A stretch of 64,000 nucleotides of DNA from Corythucha ciliata. Lineage: Eukaryota > Arthropoda > Insecta > Hemiptera > Tingidae. Both the position numbers and the translations under genes were made by a program. The stretch is from assembly GCA_038030265.1 (NCBI GenBank), contig CM075940.1, positions 2,666,001 to 2,730,000 of the forward strand. Reading direction: 5' to 3'. This document shows positions 20,932 to 31,710 of this stretch, piece after piece. Every line of letters starts with the position of its first letter. Positions within the stretch are counted from its first letter, which is position 1. A model generated the notes under the pieces. It made no database searches. It worked only from the letters and a program-made list of their open reading frames with translations, and had not been told where the DNA came from.

Positions 20932-21885
20932 TGTTATTTTCTTTTCCTTTTTTGTATTCTTTTATTTTGCTTTTTTGCTATTTTTTGAATTTTTATCGGG
21001 TTTTTATTCGAATCAGTTTTTTATTTAGTTAATTTTGGGCCAAGGAGCCTTACATCGAAGAAAGAGCAAAAAAAAAAGGGGGGTTTTTTAAATAAGCGCT
21101 ATTAATGCGGAGGCCTCCCGCCTTTACGAATACGTTATGTTATAATATATTAACTTTGGACCGGGTTAAAATTACTCTTAAATGTATAATTTAATTGTTC
21201 TTAATTTTGTTCAATTCGTTACGCGAAGGTTTTGACATTAAGGTCGAGTTGACGGAGTTTTGTCCTTTTTATATGGATTTTTAATCTGGTGTCGTACGTG
21301 GGTGCACGGGTACGGAATACCTTTTTGAAGGGGCGTCGTGTCCGTTTCTACTGAAGTTGTTCCTTGAAACGCTATGAAAGAACAGGCGCCGTTGGGAGCG
21401 TCTTTATATAGTCCGGGCTCCAATATTCGTGAGCGAGTTCGGTACGCTACGAGCGTGTCTCAACGAGTTGGCCAGTGGAGTCTCAGGAAGACGACGTAGT
21501 GCGGTCAGATGAAGACCAGAAAGAAAAGCTTGCGCCTTTTTCTTTTTCAGCCAACGTCGAGGTCCTGTTTTCCACGGGCTTCCGCTGCCACGATCAGGGG
21601 AAAAATGGTGGCTCCCTTTAATCCCTTTCTCATTCTTCGAAGGTTTTCCGATCCCCTCTCCCTTTTGCGACGAGTGCCGACTACCTCATGAACATGTTCT
21701 AACCGGCACATTTTTTTCACCCGCGAACTTTTTTATTTCTTTAATTATTATGTTTGTAATTTTATTTAATTAATTGTCATTCTATTTAATTATTAGTTAT
21801 ATTTGAATTTATTTTTCTAGGCTTAGTTTATGTTTTTATTAAATGGGCAAAATCTACTTTTAGCTCCTTGGCTTGTTCCATAACA
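20932..21885 (-). repeat. 5' LTR of the JAMM retrotransposon
   Basis: 954 bp, practically identical to the 3' LTR. Short frames inside it are duplicates of those in the other LTR and are not genes. Confidence 0.95.
21402..21410 (-). promoter_or_regulatory. TATA box of the 5' LTR
   Basis: TATATAAAG on the sense strand, within a GC-richer stretch roughly mid-LTR. It is the most likely core promoter for the genomic transcript; an identical box lies in the 3' LTR. Confidence 0.65.
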
Positions 21886-21889
21886 CAAT
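21886..21889. other. Target site duplication CAAT, right copy
   Basis: Partner of 13881-13884. Confidence 0.9.
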
Positions 21890-22066
21890 GAACAGTACTT
21901 TCAAGGGAAAATAATTTTGTAAAATGTGTTTGTACTTCATTGTTGAATGTTTACATGACTACATTTTAGCCGCGAATTATTATTGGACAAGTCGGTAAGC
22001 GGCAAAGTAGGTTCTACAAAAAAATAAAATAAATAGAAGGTGTAGGGGGAGCAGTGAGAAGTAACA

Positions 22067-22562
22067 TCACTGCCGTACGACGTGACCTTGGTCTGTCTTT
22101 CTTGATCTCCCCACCGCTCGCAAGCCACCAGTAAGCCCATTCATCGGTCGAGTTTGTTTTAGAAAAGATAGTACAACAGACGGGGGGTTGGGTGGAGGTA
22201 GTTTTTCGCCAGGGGCATTCTTTCCGCGCGGGGACAGTACCACCTCTCGATTCAGGTTCTTTCTCTTTTCCCATTCCCCCATTGGAAAATCCTCCTTAGT
22301 CCCCTTCTTCCCACTGATTTCAGACACCGTTTGCCACAATTTATCAGGGTCATTCTTACATTGATCCATTTTATTCTTATAAATAATACAATTCTTTTAT
22401 GTTACTGATTTGAAAATTAAGTTTATTCCGAATCTTTATATAGTGGCTCTCTAAATTTTTGTTGTAGGGCTGTTTAAGTAGTTTACGTCTCAACTGAACA
22501 GAATCCAGTACTAGCTCATCAATTTTCTTAAGCTTTTCATGAATATCCCCCGCTCTGTCCAA
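22067..22562 (-). pseudogene. LINE fragment (endonuclease-RT connector)
   Basis: Two short minus-strand frames (22562-22377 and 22369-22067) carry KQPYNKNLESHYIKIRNKLN, NIKELYY and DPDKLWQTVSEISGKK. This order (YNK...YIKIRNKLN...KELYY...WQTVSEI) is the conserved connector between endonuclease and reverse transcriptase in many arthropod LINE ORF2 proteins. Neither flanking catalytic domain is present and a stop separates the two pieces. It borders an older Gypsy protease relic directly (22568). Confidence 0.65.
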
Positions 22563-22567
22563 TTTAC

Positions 22568-24064
22568 TTAGAATGTCTGTATACTGTATCTTTCTATGGA
22601 CTTTCCGTGAGCCGTGGTGACTTGAAATAGATCGGGCTTAATTTTTATAGGAAAGAATTGGTATGCTATGATAGGGCTTATGAAGGATTTCGTGCTAGCG
22701 GGGTCGATCACAATTTTTAGAATAAATTTAGGCATTACAAAGTAGGGCAATTCATTTGAACCTTGTTTAGAATTCATCAAGTTGAATGAGGGGACAGGTC
22801 CGGGCCTACTTCTAAAAAAATACTGTGTTCTTCATTTTGATTGTTCATTACAATTTCATACGTCTCTTATACTTCTTCAGGAACTGAACTTTCGAGATTG
22901 TTTTGAATTTCTGTTTCATGGAACTCGATATTACGGGTTTCAAATCTCAGAGTATTTGCTGTGGAAATGCTCATTGGAGAAGGTTGTTGCCATTGAGGAA
23001 CACGTTGCTAGTGGAGCGGGTTGGGGGTTGCCGCTACTTATTGTATTGTCCTTGAGAAAAATATTGACTCAAGGAATTTACATTTTGTTTAACGTAATTT
23101 TGATTGGCCTGGAATTGTATGAATTCAGGAGGTTTTTTGAAGTTATGAGCTTTAATTTGTTGAGGTGGAGGGGGTTTGAGTTCTGCGTTAAAGTAATTTC
23201 GGTTACTGGAATATTAAAAATCATTTGCTAATAGGTTTCTCACTTCAACAAGGGTGCCCGGGTTGCGAGCTTGCATAAGGCTGGCATGAGGCTCTTTAAT
23301 GCCTCTAAAAATATTCTCAAAGCGATTTTTCTAACGTATTCTTTTAAATCTTCCGAATATTGCCCTTGAGTTTGCAAATAAGACATTTGTAGTGACAAAA
23401 ATTTGCTAATTTGTCTAAATATTGAAAGGGGGTATCATTGCCCTGTTTGGTTTCCACTATTTCTATACTAAACGTATACAAATCGCGTTTGACTGCATAA
23501 CCATTTAGGAGAGCGTTTCTTAAATCGTCCCAAGGGACAATATTGGAGCATTGAACGAGCTCAGCTGCTTTTACCTTTAATTTTATTTCTAACGCGTGAC
23601 ATTAGATCACGGTTTTGAAAGTTATTGGAGTTTTGTATATCGTAAAACATAGTTACTAACTCGTCAAACGTGCTTAAAAAGGAGGCAAGTGCCGATGGTT
23701 CCCCATGGAATTCGGGGGTCATTTCCAAATATTGTGATTTGAATTCGGGGATAGCCATTCTTTTTTGTAGTAAAAAAGGCGTGAAATGTCCGATACATTT
23801 TTTGAATAAAGACTGGTGTAGAGTATTTGCTGAGAGTCTCTTTGCTTTCCTGAACGATGGGAGCGGAGAACTGTAGCGGTTAACGGCCTTCTCCTTCTGA
23901 GCCTGGGCGGTGACCTCTTTCTCAAACGCTGAATTCCCTCTTTCGTCTGCCGTGGTGATTTCGGTAATTCGGCAGGATCCACGGTAGTCTTCTGGGTGCG
24001 AAGCTGGGACTTCTACGATGGGCGATGGCTCGGAAATCGATGGTCCATATTTCCGATTAGTCAC
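22568..24064 (-). pseudogene. Gypsy gag-protease relic
   Basis: A decayed minus-strand gag followed by the start of a protease. The first frame (24064-23561, GTG-initiated, so the true start is unclear) has MAIPEFKSQYLEMTPEFHG, ASFLSTFDELVTMFY and RDLMSRVRNKIKGK, a capsid-type gag region. In other frames it continues (23560-23390) with SNIVPWDDLRNALLNGYAVK and TPFQYLDKLANFC. The protease piece (22780-22568) reads LPYFVMPKFILKIVIDPAST; the catalytic DTG is DPA here, so it is dead. Its primer site (24263-24277) and presumably its LTR lie upstream at higher coordinates. The pol remainder is lost, replaced by the LINE fragment. Confidence 0.75.
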
Positions 24065-24262
24065 TTAATTCGGAGAGAAGATCACTTTTCGGGTGCGAAG
24101 CAAAGACGATTTTATTCCTTCTTGTTCTCGGATGTTTGAGCTCGGTTCAAGAAGGGTCTCCACTTGTCTCTCTCGGTTGCTTCGAAAGTTCGGCTAACCG
24201 TTGAAACGGAAAATAATTTTGGTTTTTGCCAAATTTTCGCAATTAAATTCCTCCGAACCGTC

Positions 24263-24277
24263 CTACCGACTGCGCCA
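24263..24277 (-). other. tRNA-Ser-type primer binding site of the Gypsy relic
   Basis: The sense (minus) strand reads TGGCGCAGTCGGTAG, the primer site used by 17.6/297-type Gypsy elements for tRNA-Ser. It lies ~200 bp upstream of the gag relic in the right orientation, so an LTR should start at about 24278-24285 and run to higher coordinates. Confidence 0.8.
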
Positions 24278-24284
24278 GAAACGT

Positions 24285-25680
24285 ATGTTGTTCGCGGAAA
24301 ACTTTTTTTTAAAACAATTTAGTTTCACAAAGGAACAACTTTTCAATTTTAACAGAAACACCCGATAAGAATACAATTGATCTCACTGAATGTACTCGCC
24401 CAAGACTCCTTTCCCTTTCTTCTTTCCTCGCTTTTCTATTTTCCCACGGAACATCCGCGGAATTCCCCACGGAATTCTACTTACTGTGCTAACGTAAACA
24501 ATATTAGCTTACAGCCTAGCACTTAAAGTACACGTAACTTGTGCGTATACCAACAATATGAATACCAACCATCTCTCCGTTTTACCGAAGCCACACAAGT
24601 TGCTTCATGGTTAAAAACGTCTAGCATAGTAGGGAAGCGGACGCCGCAGAAGGAACAGGTTTTCGAAGTTGTTGCTTTTACGTCCTAATAAATTGAGAAT
24701 GTGAAAATCAACGACTTGGGACAGAAAATTAATTTCTTTTAAGTTATAGACCCCCTCCCCCCCATAAAATTGATTTTAAAAAATAGTCGTGTTAAAGGGA
24801 CGTAATGCAACTTCGAAACTTAAATTTTCAGGCGTTAAAGAAATTATGATTAAGGTTGATAGGAAATCAACGTTCCTGCCGTGAATATATGCTCTCTTCG
24901 TTTTTCGGTATACGTAGGATCTGAGGAGAAGCCGTGTGACGACATCAACACCCCGATCGCCCATACCATTACATCATCTTCATTAATTTATTTCGAGTTG
25001 AAAATACTCCAAAAAACAAGTTTTCCCCTTCCTTACGAATCTTATTTTGGCATGTAGTTCTTTAAAACAAGATTTTTCAAAAGTCGGAAATTCCTCCATC
25101 CATAGGAAGTTTCCATTTGGCGAATTCGTCAAGACATGAAGTTGAACAAATTCAGCGTATTACCCCCATTTCTTATATTCACTCGCAGAAGCATTTCTTG
25201 GAAAGTATTTCCGAGTTGCCCGAGGATATAGGATGTCCGAGTTGTGTGGCGACGTTGACCTGTCGGATGTGTTGTTTAATTCTTACACTAGTATGAGTGA
25301 TGAGATCCGAACTCAAGCTCCGATGTACTTATTGATCGTTTAACACGAAAGTGTAGGCAATGCCCGAACGTAGCTCTAGAGAGTATGTGTATAATATTTG
25401 TATAGTACATGAAATATTTTGTGCTCTCCTTCAAAGTACAAAGGTAGAATCGTTTTGAAAGGAATAACAGTTAATAGTTGAATCATCAATTAATATTTTA
25501 ATGTTTCAAACAACATTTTAATACGTTTTTTATGCTCTTTGGCACTCGTGTGACCCTTTGGGATGTTGTCATGAGGTTCGGTCGATGGGTATAGTTTGAT
25601 TTGTTTTCATCGAAAGGGAAGAGGGGCTGTATGGGAAACTCCTAGTGTGCACCCACGCAAATACAGTGGTACAGTGTGGT
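24285..25680. other. Probable LTR remnant, then anonymous sequence
   Basis: Placed beside the primer site, the first few hundred bases are probably the decayed 5' LTR of the gag relic; I could not find its outer end or a partner LTR. The rest holds nothing I can recognise. Confidence 0.4.
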
Positions 25681-25685
25681 TTTAA

Positions 25686-25782
25686 AGGGGCCCCTGGCAT
25701 GGTCGAAAGACTTCTAAGCCCCCGTACCTCGAGCCATTTTTTAAAGGAGCCCCTGGCATGGTCGAAAGACCTCTAAGCTCCT
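25686..25782 (+). repeat. Tandem pair of covarying hairpins
   Basis: Two near-identical ~38-base units (25686-25723 and 25745-25782, period 59). Each has an outer stem, GGGGC/GCCCC in unit 1 and GGAGC/GCTCC in unit 2, and an inner stem-loop GGTC-GAAA-GACY with a GNRA tetraloop. The one outer-stem difference is compensatory (G-C to A-T). Confidence 0.6.
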
Positions 25783-26654
25783 GCGTAACAAAATGAAAAC
25801 ATTATGAATGACCGTGGTGTGCTCAGCTGATTAAACCGCTTATTTTCATACAGCCCCCACCCCCAAGTGGAATTTTATAAACGACCGTCTTCTAGAGAGA
25901 TGCATAGACCGATTTCTTATATTTTATTTATCTTCCCCATTAGATCCGGTTTAGGGATCCCAGATTAGGAGTAAGCAAAACTCACAACCGTAAGCCTATT
26001 AGTAAACATGAGCTGGAGTTCATCTCAGCGACCGTAGTCCGAGACATCCCTGGGTGTCCGGGGGGCGGGGAGATGAAAAATCTTCGTAAGTAAAAATTCT
26101 CACTCGGGGAGAGTGGATAATTGTCAAGTCCTCCATAATTTTTGGATTCAGAGTCAAAATTGCAACATTCTAAATTAAATCAAACTTGTTATGAGCTTAA
26201 AATCACTTGAAAAACTTGAATTGAACGGACGGAAGGGCGAGCCGAAGTATATGCGGGTGGTAAATCGGACTTGATTCCAGAATTGACTTCTGATGTTGAA
26301 GATTTATGGTAATGGAGGCGCTCCATCGAAAGTCAAATGTAATTACGTTCCTGTAATTGATTAAATAATAGTTTAAAACAAATAATCACGTTCATTATTT
26401 TCCAAGTACAACACAGCCGGCCGGTCTGACAGAGCGACAAAACTCCGGTCGACCGTTTTTTTGTTGTTTGAGAGGGTAAAATCCAGAGAAGGATCAAGTG
26501 CTAGTTTGCCAGAATTTCAAATATTTTTTCTGGGAAACCGTACTATAATCACATCATTATAGAACAGTTCAGCGGTCTCAAGAGCTATTCTTCCGGCTGC
26601 TTCACTTCCACTCACGATTCCCTCCCACTTATTTAAATATTGTCCATTCGCACT
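25783..26654. other. Anonymous sequence
   Basis: No gene or element recognised on either strand. Confidence 0.45.
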
Positions 26655-27860
26655 CTTCCGCGAAACGAGTATTTTTAGGAATCGAGTCTTCAGTTCCCGA
26701 GTACTGGCAAGAATCGAGACTTCAACCGGAATTTTACGATTCCGATTCTCTAACGAGTACGAATACGACCGACCGAGTACCGACCCCTGACCGAGGCCAA
26801 GAAGCGAGAGCGAAAATGAAGAGGGAAACTGGGAATAGAATCGAGTCCGAGGGCGGAGAATCGTTGAACGAAGCCAAGTCCCGAGTGGAATCGAATATCC
26901 CCAACCTTGGTCCCGGTAATCGTACTCGTTCTCGTTTCGATCGTAAGGAATCGAAGGTTGAGTTTAGAATTGGAATCGGAAGGGAAACGCTTATGCAAAA
27001 TGAGAGTAGGCAAAGGCAGGACAAAGAGAGAATGAGAGAGAGAAAAAAAGGTGGTGACTGGTGGCATGGTGGGATGGCAAAGCTCTTTTTCACTTTTTCT
27101 TTCTCATCTTCCTTGCTCTTTCCAACCTTCCTTCATTCGCGCTGGTAATAGATGAGTGAGACGGGTGGCTCCTGGCTCATCCATTAAGGAATGTTCGGAA
27201 CGGTGTGAAACAAGTGTGGTCGGGGTCTTTACTTCTGCCGTAACTACTGCGTTTTTCACACATTTATGGCGTTTTCCATTCGTAAAATTCAGCTCTGGAG
27301 CCGAGCATTTCCTCCCGTACCATAAGATATAATTTCGAGAAGACAGGTGGAAATTGCTCGGGCCTAGAGGAGAATTTTATGCAAATGGAAAAACGGAGCT
27401 ATTACTTTAAACGCCAATCGTATTGACGTGTTATACGATAAAACTAAAACGAAGGGACAAAAACACGTCGAGTCGACAAGAAGTGACTGCGACAAGAAAA
27501 GAACGGTCCATTTCACCGCTCCTTCGGGGAGCGATTAAATGTTACGGAACGATGAACGGAGCGGAGCAATGTTCGCCCCCTATGTTCGGCCATACCGCTG
27601 CGCTCCGCCGTTGGAGCGGAACACGGTGGTTTGTTAACAAGTGTGTACGCGGCTTTAGAGTTGAGAGTGAGCGTACGTGCTCGAGGAATGGGGGTTTAAA
27701 ACGCTATGAGACACGAGTGTGGACTAGGAGACTAGGCTTCGTTTGGAATCGTTCAGAGAACCCGGAATCGTTAGAATTGGAATCGATTCCACCGAGTACT
27801 AAAAAGAATAGAGTACTTTTCGATTCCAGTACTCGGATTGCCCATCTTCCTCACACCGCG
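26655..27860. mobile_element. Candidate MITE with GGAATCG / GAGTACT motif arrays
   Basis: Both ends carry dense copies of GGAATCG or CGATTCC and of the palindrome-containing CCGAGTACTGG. The latter lies at about 26697-26708 and in inverted form at 27827-27837. This resembles subterminal repeats of a non-autonomous DNA transposon. Overlapping open frames inside (26734-27148 on both strands, 27423-28031 plus) follow from the repeat composition and show no domain. No terminal inverted repeat or target duplication was confirmed. Confidence 0.4.
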
Positions 27861-28459
27861 TCGCGACGGCTCTCTTGGCAACACATGCCCGGCAACACGG
27901 CATCCTTACCACCCACCCGTACCAGAATGGAAGCCCTGCCCCTCCACACCATTATCACACTAAAAACGAAGGGGAACTTTTCCCAGTTCCCTCTAGGATT
28001 ATTTCAATTTTTTAAATATCGATCTACCTGATTAAACTTTTGTTAAGGTTTCCCAGAAAATAGCGTACGGCATATGGCTGGAAAACCCGTTCCAGACTCG
28101 GTTGCCAGATAGCAATAAGCTTCCGCAGGAGGCGAAAGCAACGTTGCTAAAATCTGTCAACCTCGTCCGGAACGGTTGCCGTTCCGACCTTATGTCGTAA
28201 CGCCATGCTATTGTGAGAAGCAGGCATTGAAGATTGAAGCTCAGTAATAATCCTCAACGGTGCTATCGTTTACGTTACAGCGATGAGATTTTCGTTTTGC
28301 AATCCTAGGTTAGAAGATGTTTACGTAATATTTTTCACAAATCATCTTTACGTTTTGAAAAACCTTGTCGAAGTTTTCCACGGTATTCTCTCTCCTGTGT
28401 ACCAACTAATTTTTCACATCGTCAGCCAGCTCCACTGCTTGTCTCAAATCTTGATTCTC
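27861..28459. other. Anonymous sequence
   Basis: Nothing recognised. Confidence 0.4.
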
Positions 28460-29903
28460 TGTTTGTAGAGCTCCACTTAGTGGTGACGTCGGGTAATTAA
28501 TTCCGCTAACAATTAACTATATAAGTCGCCCACCCCAGGGAAAAATTTCCAAGAGATCCCTACACAAAAAAAAAAGGAGCCCTCCAGGTGGGGGAAAAGT
28601 CGGAAAGGGAACCACCCACCACCCACCGGTCAACCCACTGAGCCACCCGAGCGGGTGGGAGTGGGCGGAAACCACCCACCGACTATATAACCCGAGCGCC
28701 GGCACTCCAAAAATCACTTCGTGTCGAAAGTCAAACGGGAAACACTCCAGCAACCTGGACCAGATCTTCAGCCTGCAATTGGACCACTCGACTGGGAAAC
28801 AGTACGACCCTCCAGCGGCTTCAACGACTGGGAACTCCAGAACCCACGACGATCCGGAAGTACAACAGCGACGACGCAGTCTTCCCGAAGCGAAGGATCG
28901 CTCACCAAAAAGCACGCCGTACGGGAAAACGTCCAGCGGTCAATTGAGACGACTCTTGACCGTTCGTGACGTCACACCCTACCAAGGCATCCACGGGCAA
29001 AGCCTATTGGGAGCCTTTCCGACCATTCAGTGATTCGATCCTGACCGGTTGGTATAAAGCTGACCCTGACCGAGGCCTCTTACCCCGTTTTGTTTTTTTT
29101 TCTGACCAGTGGGACGGATAACCTTACGGGAACCTTCCAAGCTCTACTCCGTTGAGAAGACTCCGGACGCTTGTTGAAGGGAAGCCCTATTGGGGATTAG
29201 ACCGTCATTATTTCAAGTCGTCAGTGACCTGACGCATATATCAAAATCGAACAGCCGGATAACCCTACGGGAACCTTCCAAGCTCAACATATCCGTTGAG
29301 AAGACTCCGGACACTTGTTGAAGGGAAACTCTATTGTGGATTAGACCGTCACTGTTAAAGTCGTCATACACCTGACGCATCTATACAACAATCGGACCGG
29401 CAGGATAACCTTACGGGAACCTTCCAAGCTTTACTCCGTTGAGAAGACTCCGGACGCTTGTTGAAGTGAAAACCCTATTGTGGACCTGACCGCCGATAGG
29501 CATCCGTGCCAAAGCCGTAGACCGTAGAGAAGACTCCGGTTATTCTTTTATTCATTCCCCTAACCTCGGTGGAGCTTGATAGATACTACAGCGACACTTG
29601 TGTCTGCCCCAGAATTCATCGAGTAAGACCGATCCTGTCCGAACCTTTCCCTGTCCTTGCCGAACCCGGCGAAGAAGACACTACGGACAGCACCAAAGGA
29701 CGCTAACGGACCGTTAGCTCGACAAGAGGATCTGCAACAGCGCGAAGGGACGCTACCAGACCGACAGTCGCGAGTTCCACGCACCGGAACGACCAGAAAC
29801 CATTAAAGAAAAGAATTGTTATTATTTTTTTTGAAACAAAAGTTGTAAATCAGTTGTATTATATTGAGAATATATTGGGGCCTGTTACCCAATGCAAACA
29901 ACA
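28460..29903 (+). repeat. Probable LTR (BEL/Pao or Gypsy type), 5' end uncertain
   Basis: The 3' edge is well supported: the sequence ends AAACAACA at 29903 and is followed two bases later by TGGCGACCGTTAA (29906-29918), a plausible tRNA primer site. A TATATAA box lies at 28684-28690. A polyadenylation-like AT-rich stretch precedes the end. The start at 28460 (TGTTTG) is a guess from the TG rule. After the primer site no gag follows, so this is a 5' LTR with leader from a truncated element, or a solo LTR. Open frames within it are not considered genes. Confidence 0.5.
29116..29545 (+). repeat. Three tandem copies of a 141-146-bp unit
   Basis: Units start with GGATAACCYTACGGGAACC at 29116, 29257 and 29403. 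Each then contains CCGTTGAGAAGACTCCGGAC and CTTGTTGAAG and ends with a GACCGTCA or CTGACGCAT region; the third is shortened. They lie inside the LTR downstream of the TATA box, so they would be transcribed in R/U5. Confidence 0.85.
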
Positions 29904-29918
29904 GGTGGCGACCGTTAA

Positions 29919-30319
29919 TTTCTTGCATCTTCAACCCTCATCTTCGCGTCGTCCGAACGACCCCCATTAAGCCACACCGCGTCAGTGGTAGTACCAACGA
30001 ATGAACTGAACGAAGAGCGTGAGTTGGAAACTGGAAGCTGATTGACCTGATAGTTGAGAATCGTTGAACCCATCTTTTTGGACAAATCTGTTTTAATTTT
30101 TTTTATTATATTCTATTGAAGTTCCTCGGCTCAAAAAACACTTTGAAAACCCCATAACTGAGGTGCAGTTACTCTTCATTCAAGCAGTATGCTCAATGTT
30201 CACCAACTTCTACAAGTTCCCGCAAAATGAATATCCCGGCATACACCTACGAGACGTGATGGTTGATTCCATGTCAAAACTGTCTGGGAAGTTCGTCAAA
30301 ATTCATATTTCAATAGTAA
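29919..30319. other. Retroelement leader and anonymous sequence
   Basis: Sequence following the primer site; no gag or other domain was recognised. Confidence 0.4.
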
Positions 30320-30620
30320 ATTTCAAGAAAACTTGCTTCCACAGGAATATATCTTTATAGGACTAGGTTTCACGACTAAGCAGAAACCTGGGAAGCTCCT
30401 TGAAGAGAAAGAAATCAGTGAAAGGGAAAATAAACACTTTTTGCTGGCAGTACAACAGCATTTCACTGAATGTCCGTTCTTCTCTTTTCTAATGAAAAAG
30501 TGTCTGACGTGATTAGTGGTTCTGCTAATTATTTTGCTTCACTAAGTGCTTTCTCAAAACCTTCATTTCGGAAATCCTCAAAGAATGCCTTAGCGCCCGC
30601 CTTCAATCAATGCAACGGCT
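30320..30620. pseudogene. Two opposing hAT transposase fragments
   Basis: On the plus strand, 30322-30500 reads NLLPQEYIFIGLG and ERENKHFLLAVQQHFTECPF, resembling the late part of hAT-superfamily transposases (Leu-Leu-Pro-Glu-Phe-type block and a helix ending QQxxxRF). On the minus strand, 30605-30472 reads AFFEDFRNEGFEKALSEAKQLA and EKRR, resembling an adjacent hAT block (DFRNxGF...AKxLAxxL...KRRR). The two pieces face each other, so they come from an inversion or two insertions. Only short segments survive and the call rests on motif memory. Confidence 0.4.
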
Positions 30621-30659
30621 TGAACAACGTCCGAATTCTTCTATTACATTGATTTACAG

Positions 30660-31275
30660 GTAGCGTTTATTTGAAACAAGACATCGTACCACACGGTTAA
30701 GCTCACTAATTTGAAGTGAGAACTTCAAGTGGGGACAGAGGCATGCTCTTCCGCTCTTAGTTAGCGAGTGAGAGCGCTTCATGACTAGTTCCTGCATCGG
30801 ATTTGTGAGAAGTTTCTCCCAGTTCTATTGAACTGTCATGGTTTATGGCAAGAGACCACCATGAGATCACCTAGAGATCCTTTATAGATGCTTACCCTCA
30901 CAGTGTAGTGAGGAAGTAAATTGATAAATTCAGAAAAGCTCGAATGTACCTTGTGTCGATGTGTAGTCCGGTCGCTCCAGAGGACGATAGGCGAATAAAT
31001 TAAGAGGGGAGAGGCCCTTCCTCGTAAGCTTCCACACGTCGCGACACTTACCTTTCACTTATCTTTACTTTTGACTCACCATGCACTCCCGCCTCTGGAC
31101 AACTCGTCCAGGACATTGAGCTTATAGGGAAAAGCGAGGGGATTGAGGACTGAGAGGAAATCGACGGAGTGACTAAGAAGACGACGAGTGGTGAGGAAGA
31201 GGACAGAGTTTGACGAGGGGCCTTGTGAGACACCCATGAGGAGTCCGGATAGTTGCAACTCTAGATTTATTTTTA
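30660..31275. other. Anonymous sequence
   Basis: Nothing recognised; short frames near 31050-31258 lack motifs. Confidence 0.4.
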
Positions 31276-31710
31276 TTAGATTTTATTAGATGACTTCCGT
31301 GGATGAAGTTGAATGACACGCGCTAGTGGCCAGCGAAGAGGAGGATAGTTTTCCGACTTTATGTGAACGAGATCTCCTGGTTTAAGCTCACGAGCCCCTG
31401 CGTTCCACTTTACCCGCTGTTGAAGGGTATGGAGATATGAATGGTGCCATTTTTTCCAAAAAGAAGCATACACTTGGTTTAAAATCTGCCACTGAGATGA
31501 GAGGGCGGTTTGGATATCGGGGCTGGAAGGATGAGGGACCTGAACTAGAGGAGTGCCAATGAAGAAATGGCCAGGAGATAAAGGAATCAAGTCTTCAGGG
31601 TGCGAAGATTGAGGACATAAGGGCCGAGAGTTAAGAACGGCTTCAATACGGCTGAAGAGTGTGGAGATCTGTTGTCTAAGGTGAAATTTAATGATAGGGA
31701 ATGGGTTATT
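31276..31710 (-). pseudogene. BEL/Pao integrase C-terminal relic
   Basis: Minus-strand frame with SRIEAVLNSRPLCPQSSHPEDL (31700-31595), then IPLSPGHFFIGTPL, WKKWHHSYLHTLQQRVKW and ELKPGDLVHIKSENYPPLRW, followed by a LARVIQLHP ending. These are the signature blocks after the integrase core of BEL/Pao elements. The core is missing. It lies on the same strand as, and downstream of, the BEL/Pao integrase core at 36.0-36.9 kb, which lacks exactly this part. Confidence 0.85.

Larger units (their letters stand above)
13885..21885 (-). mobile_element. Young Gypsy-type LTR retrotransposon carrying a JAMM domain
   Basis: A complete 8,001-bp minus-strand element: 5' LTR (20932-21885), leader with primer site, gag, a -1 frameshift signal, pol (JAMM, protease, RT, RNase H, integrase), polypurine tract, 3' LTR (13885-14837), flanked by CAAT duplications. 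The two LTRs differ by one G/A substitution (14133 versus 21181) and one base in an A-run, so the insertion is very recent. Both frames are open from end to end. There is no env gene and no integrase chromodomain. A long A-tract (about 38 A on the sense strand, 14942-14978) lies in the 3' untranslated part. It sits among much older relics, and a decayed relative lies at 45430-46335. On sequence grounds it could still be mobile. Confidence 0.95.

Noticed and set aside
25686..25782. Hammerhead or HDV-like ribozyme suggested by GGCATGGTC and GAAA
   Set aside because: There is no CTGATGA core, and the units are too short for an HDV fold; simple hairpins describe them fully.
26734..28031. Overlapping frames on both strands, including one of 202 codons
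   Set aside because: They follow from GAATC/GAGTAC-rich repeats, use non-ATG starts or overlap each other, and show no motifs.
28517..29033. Minus- and plus-strand frames in the 28.5-29.0 kb region
   Set aside because: They overlap each other inside a probable LTR and lack motifs.
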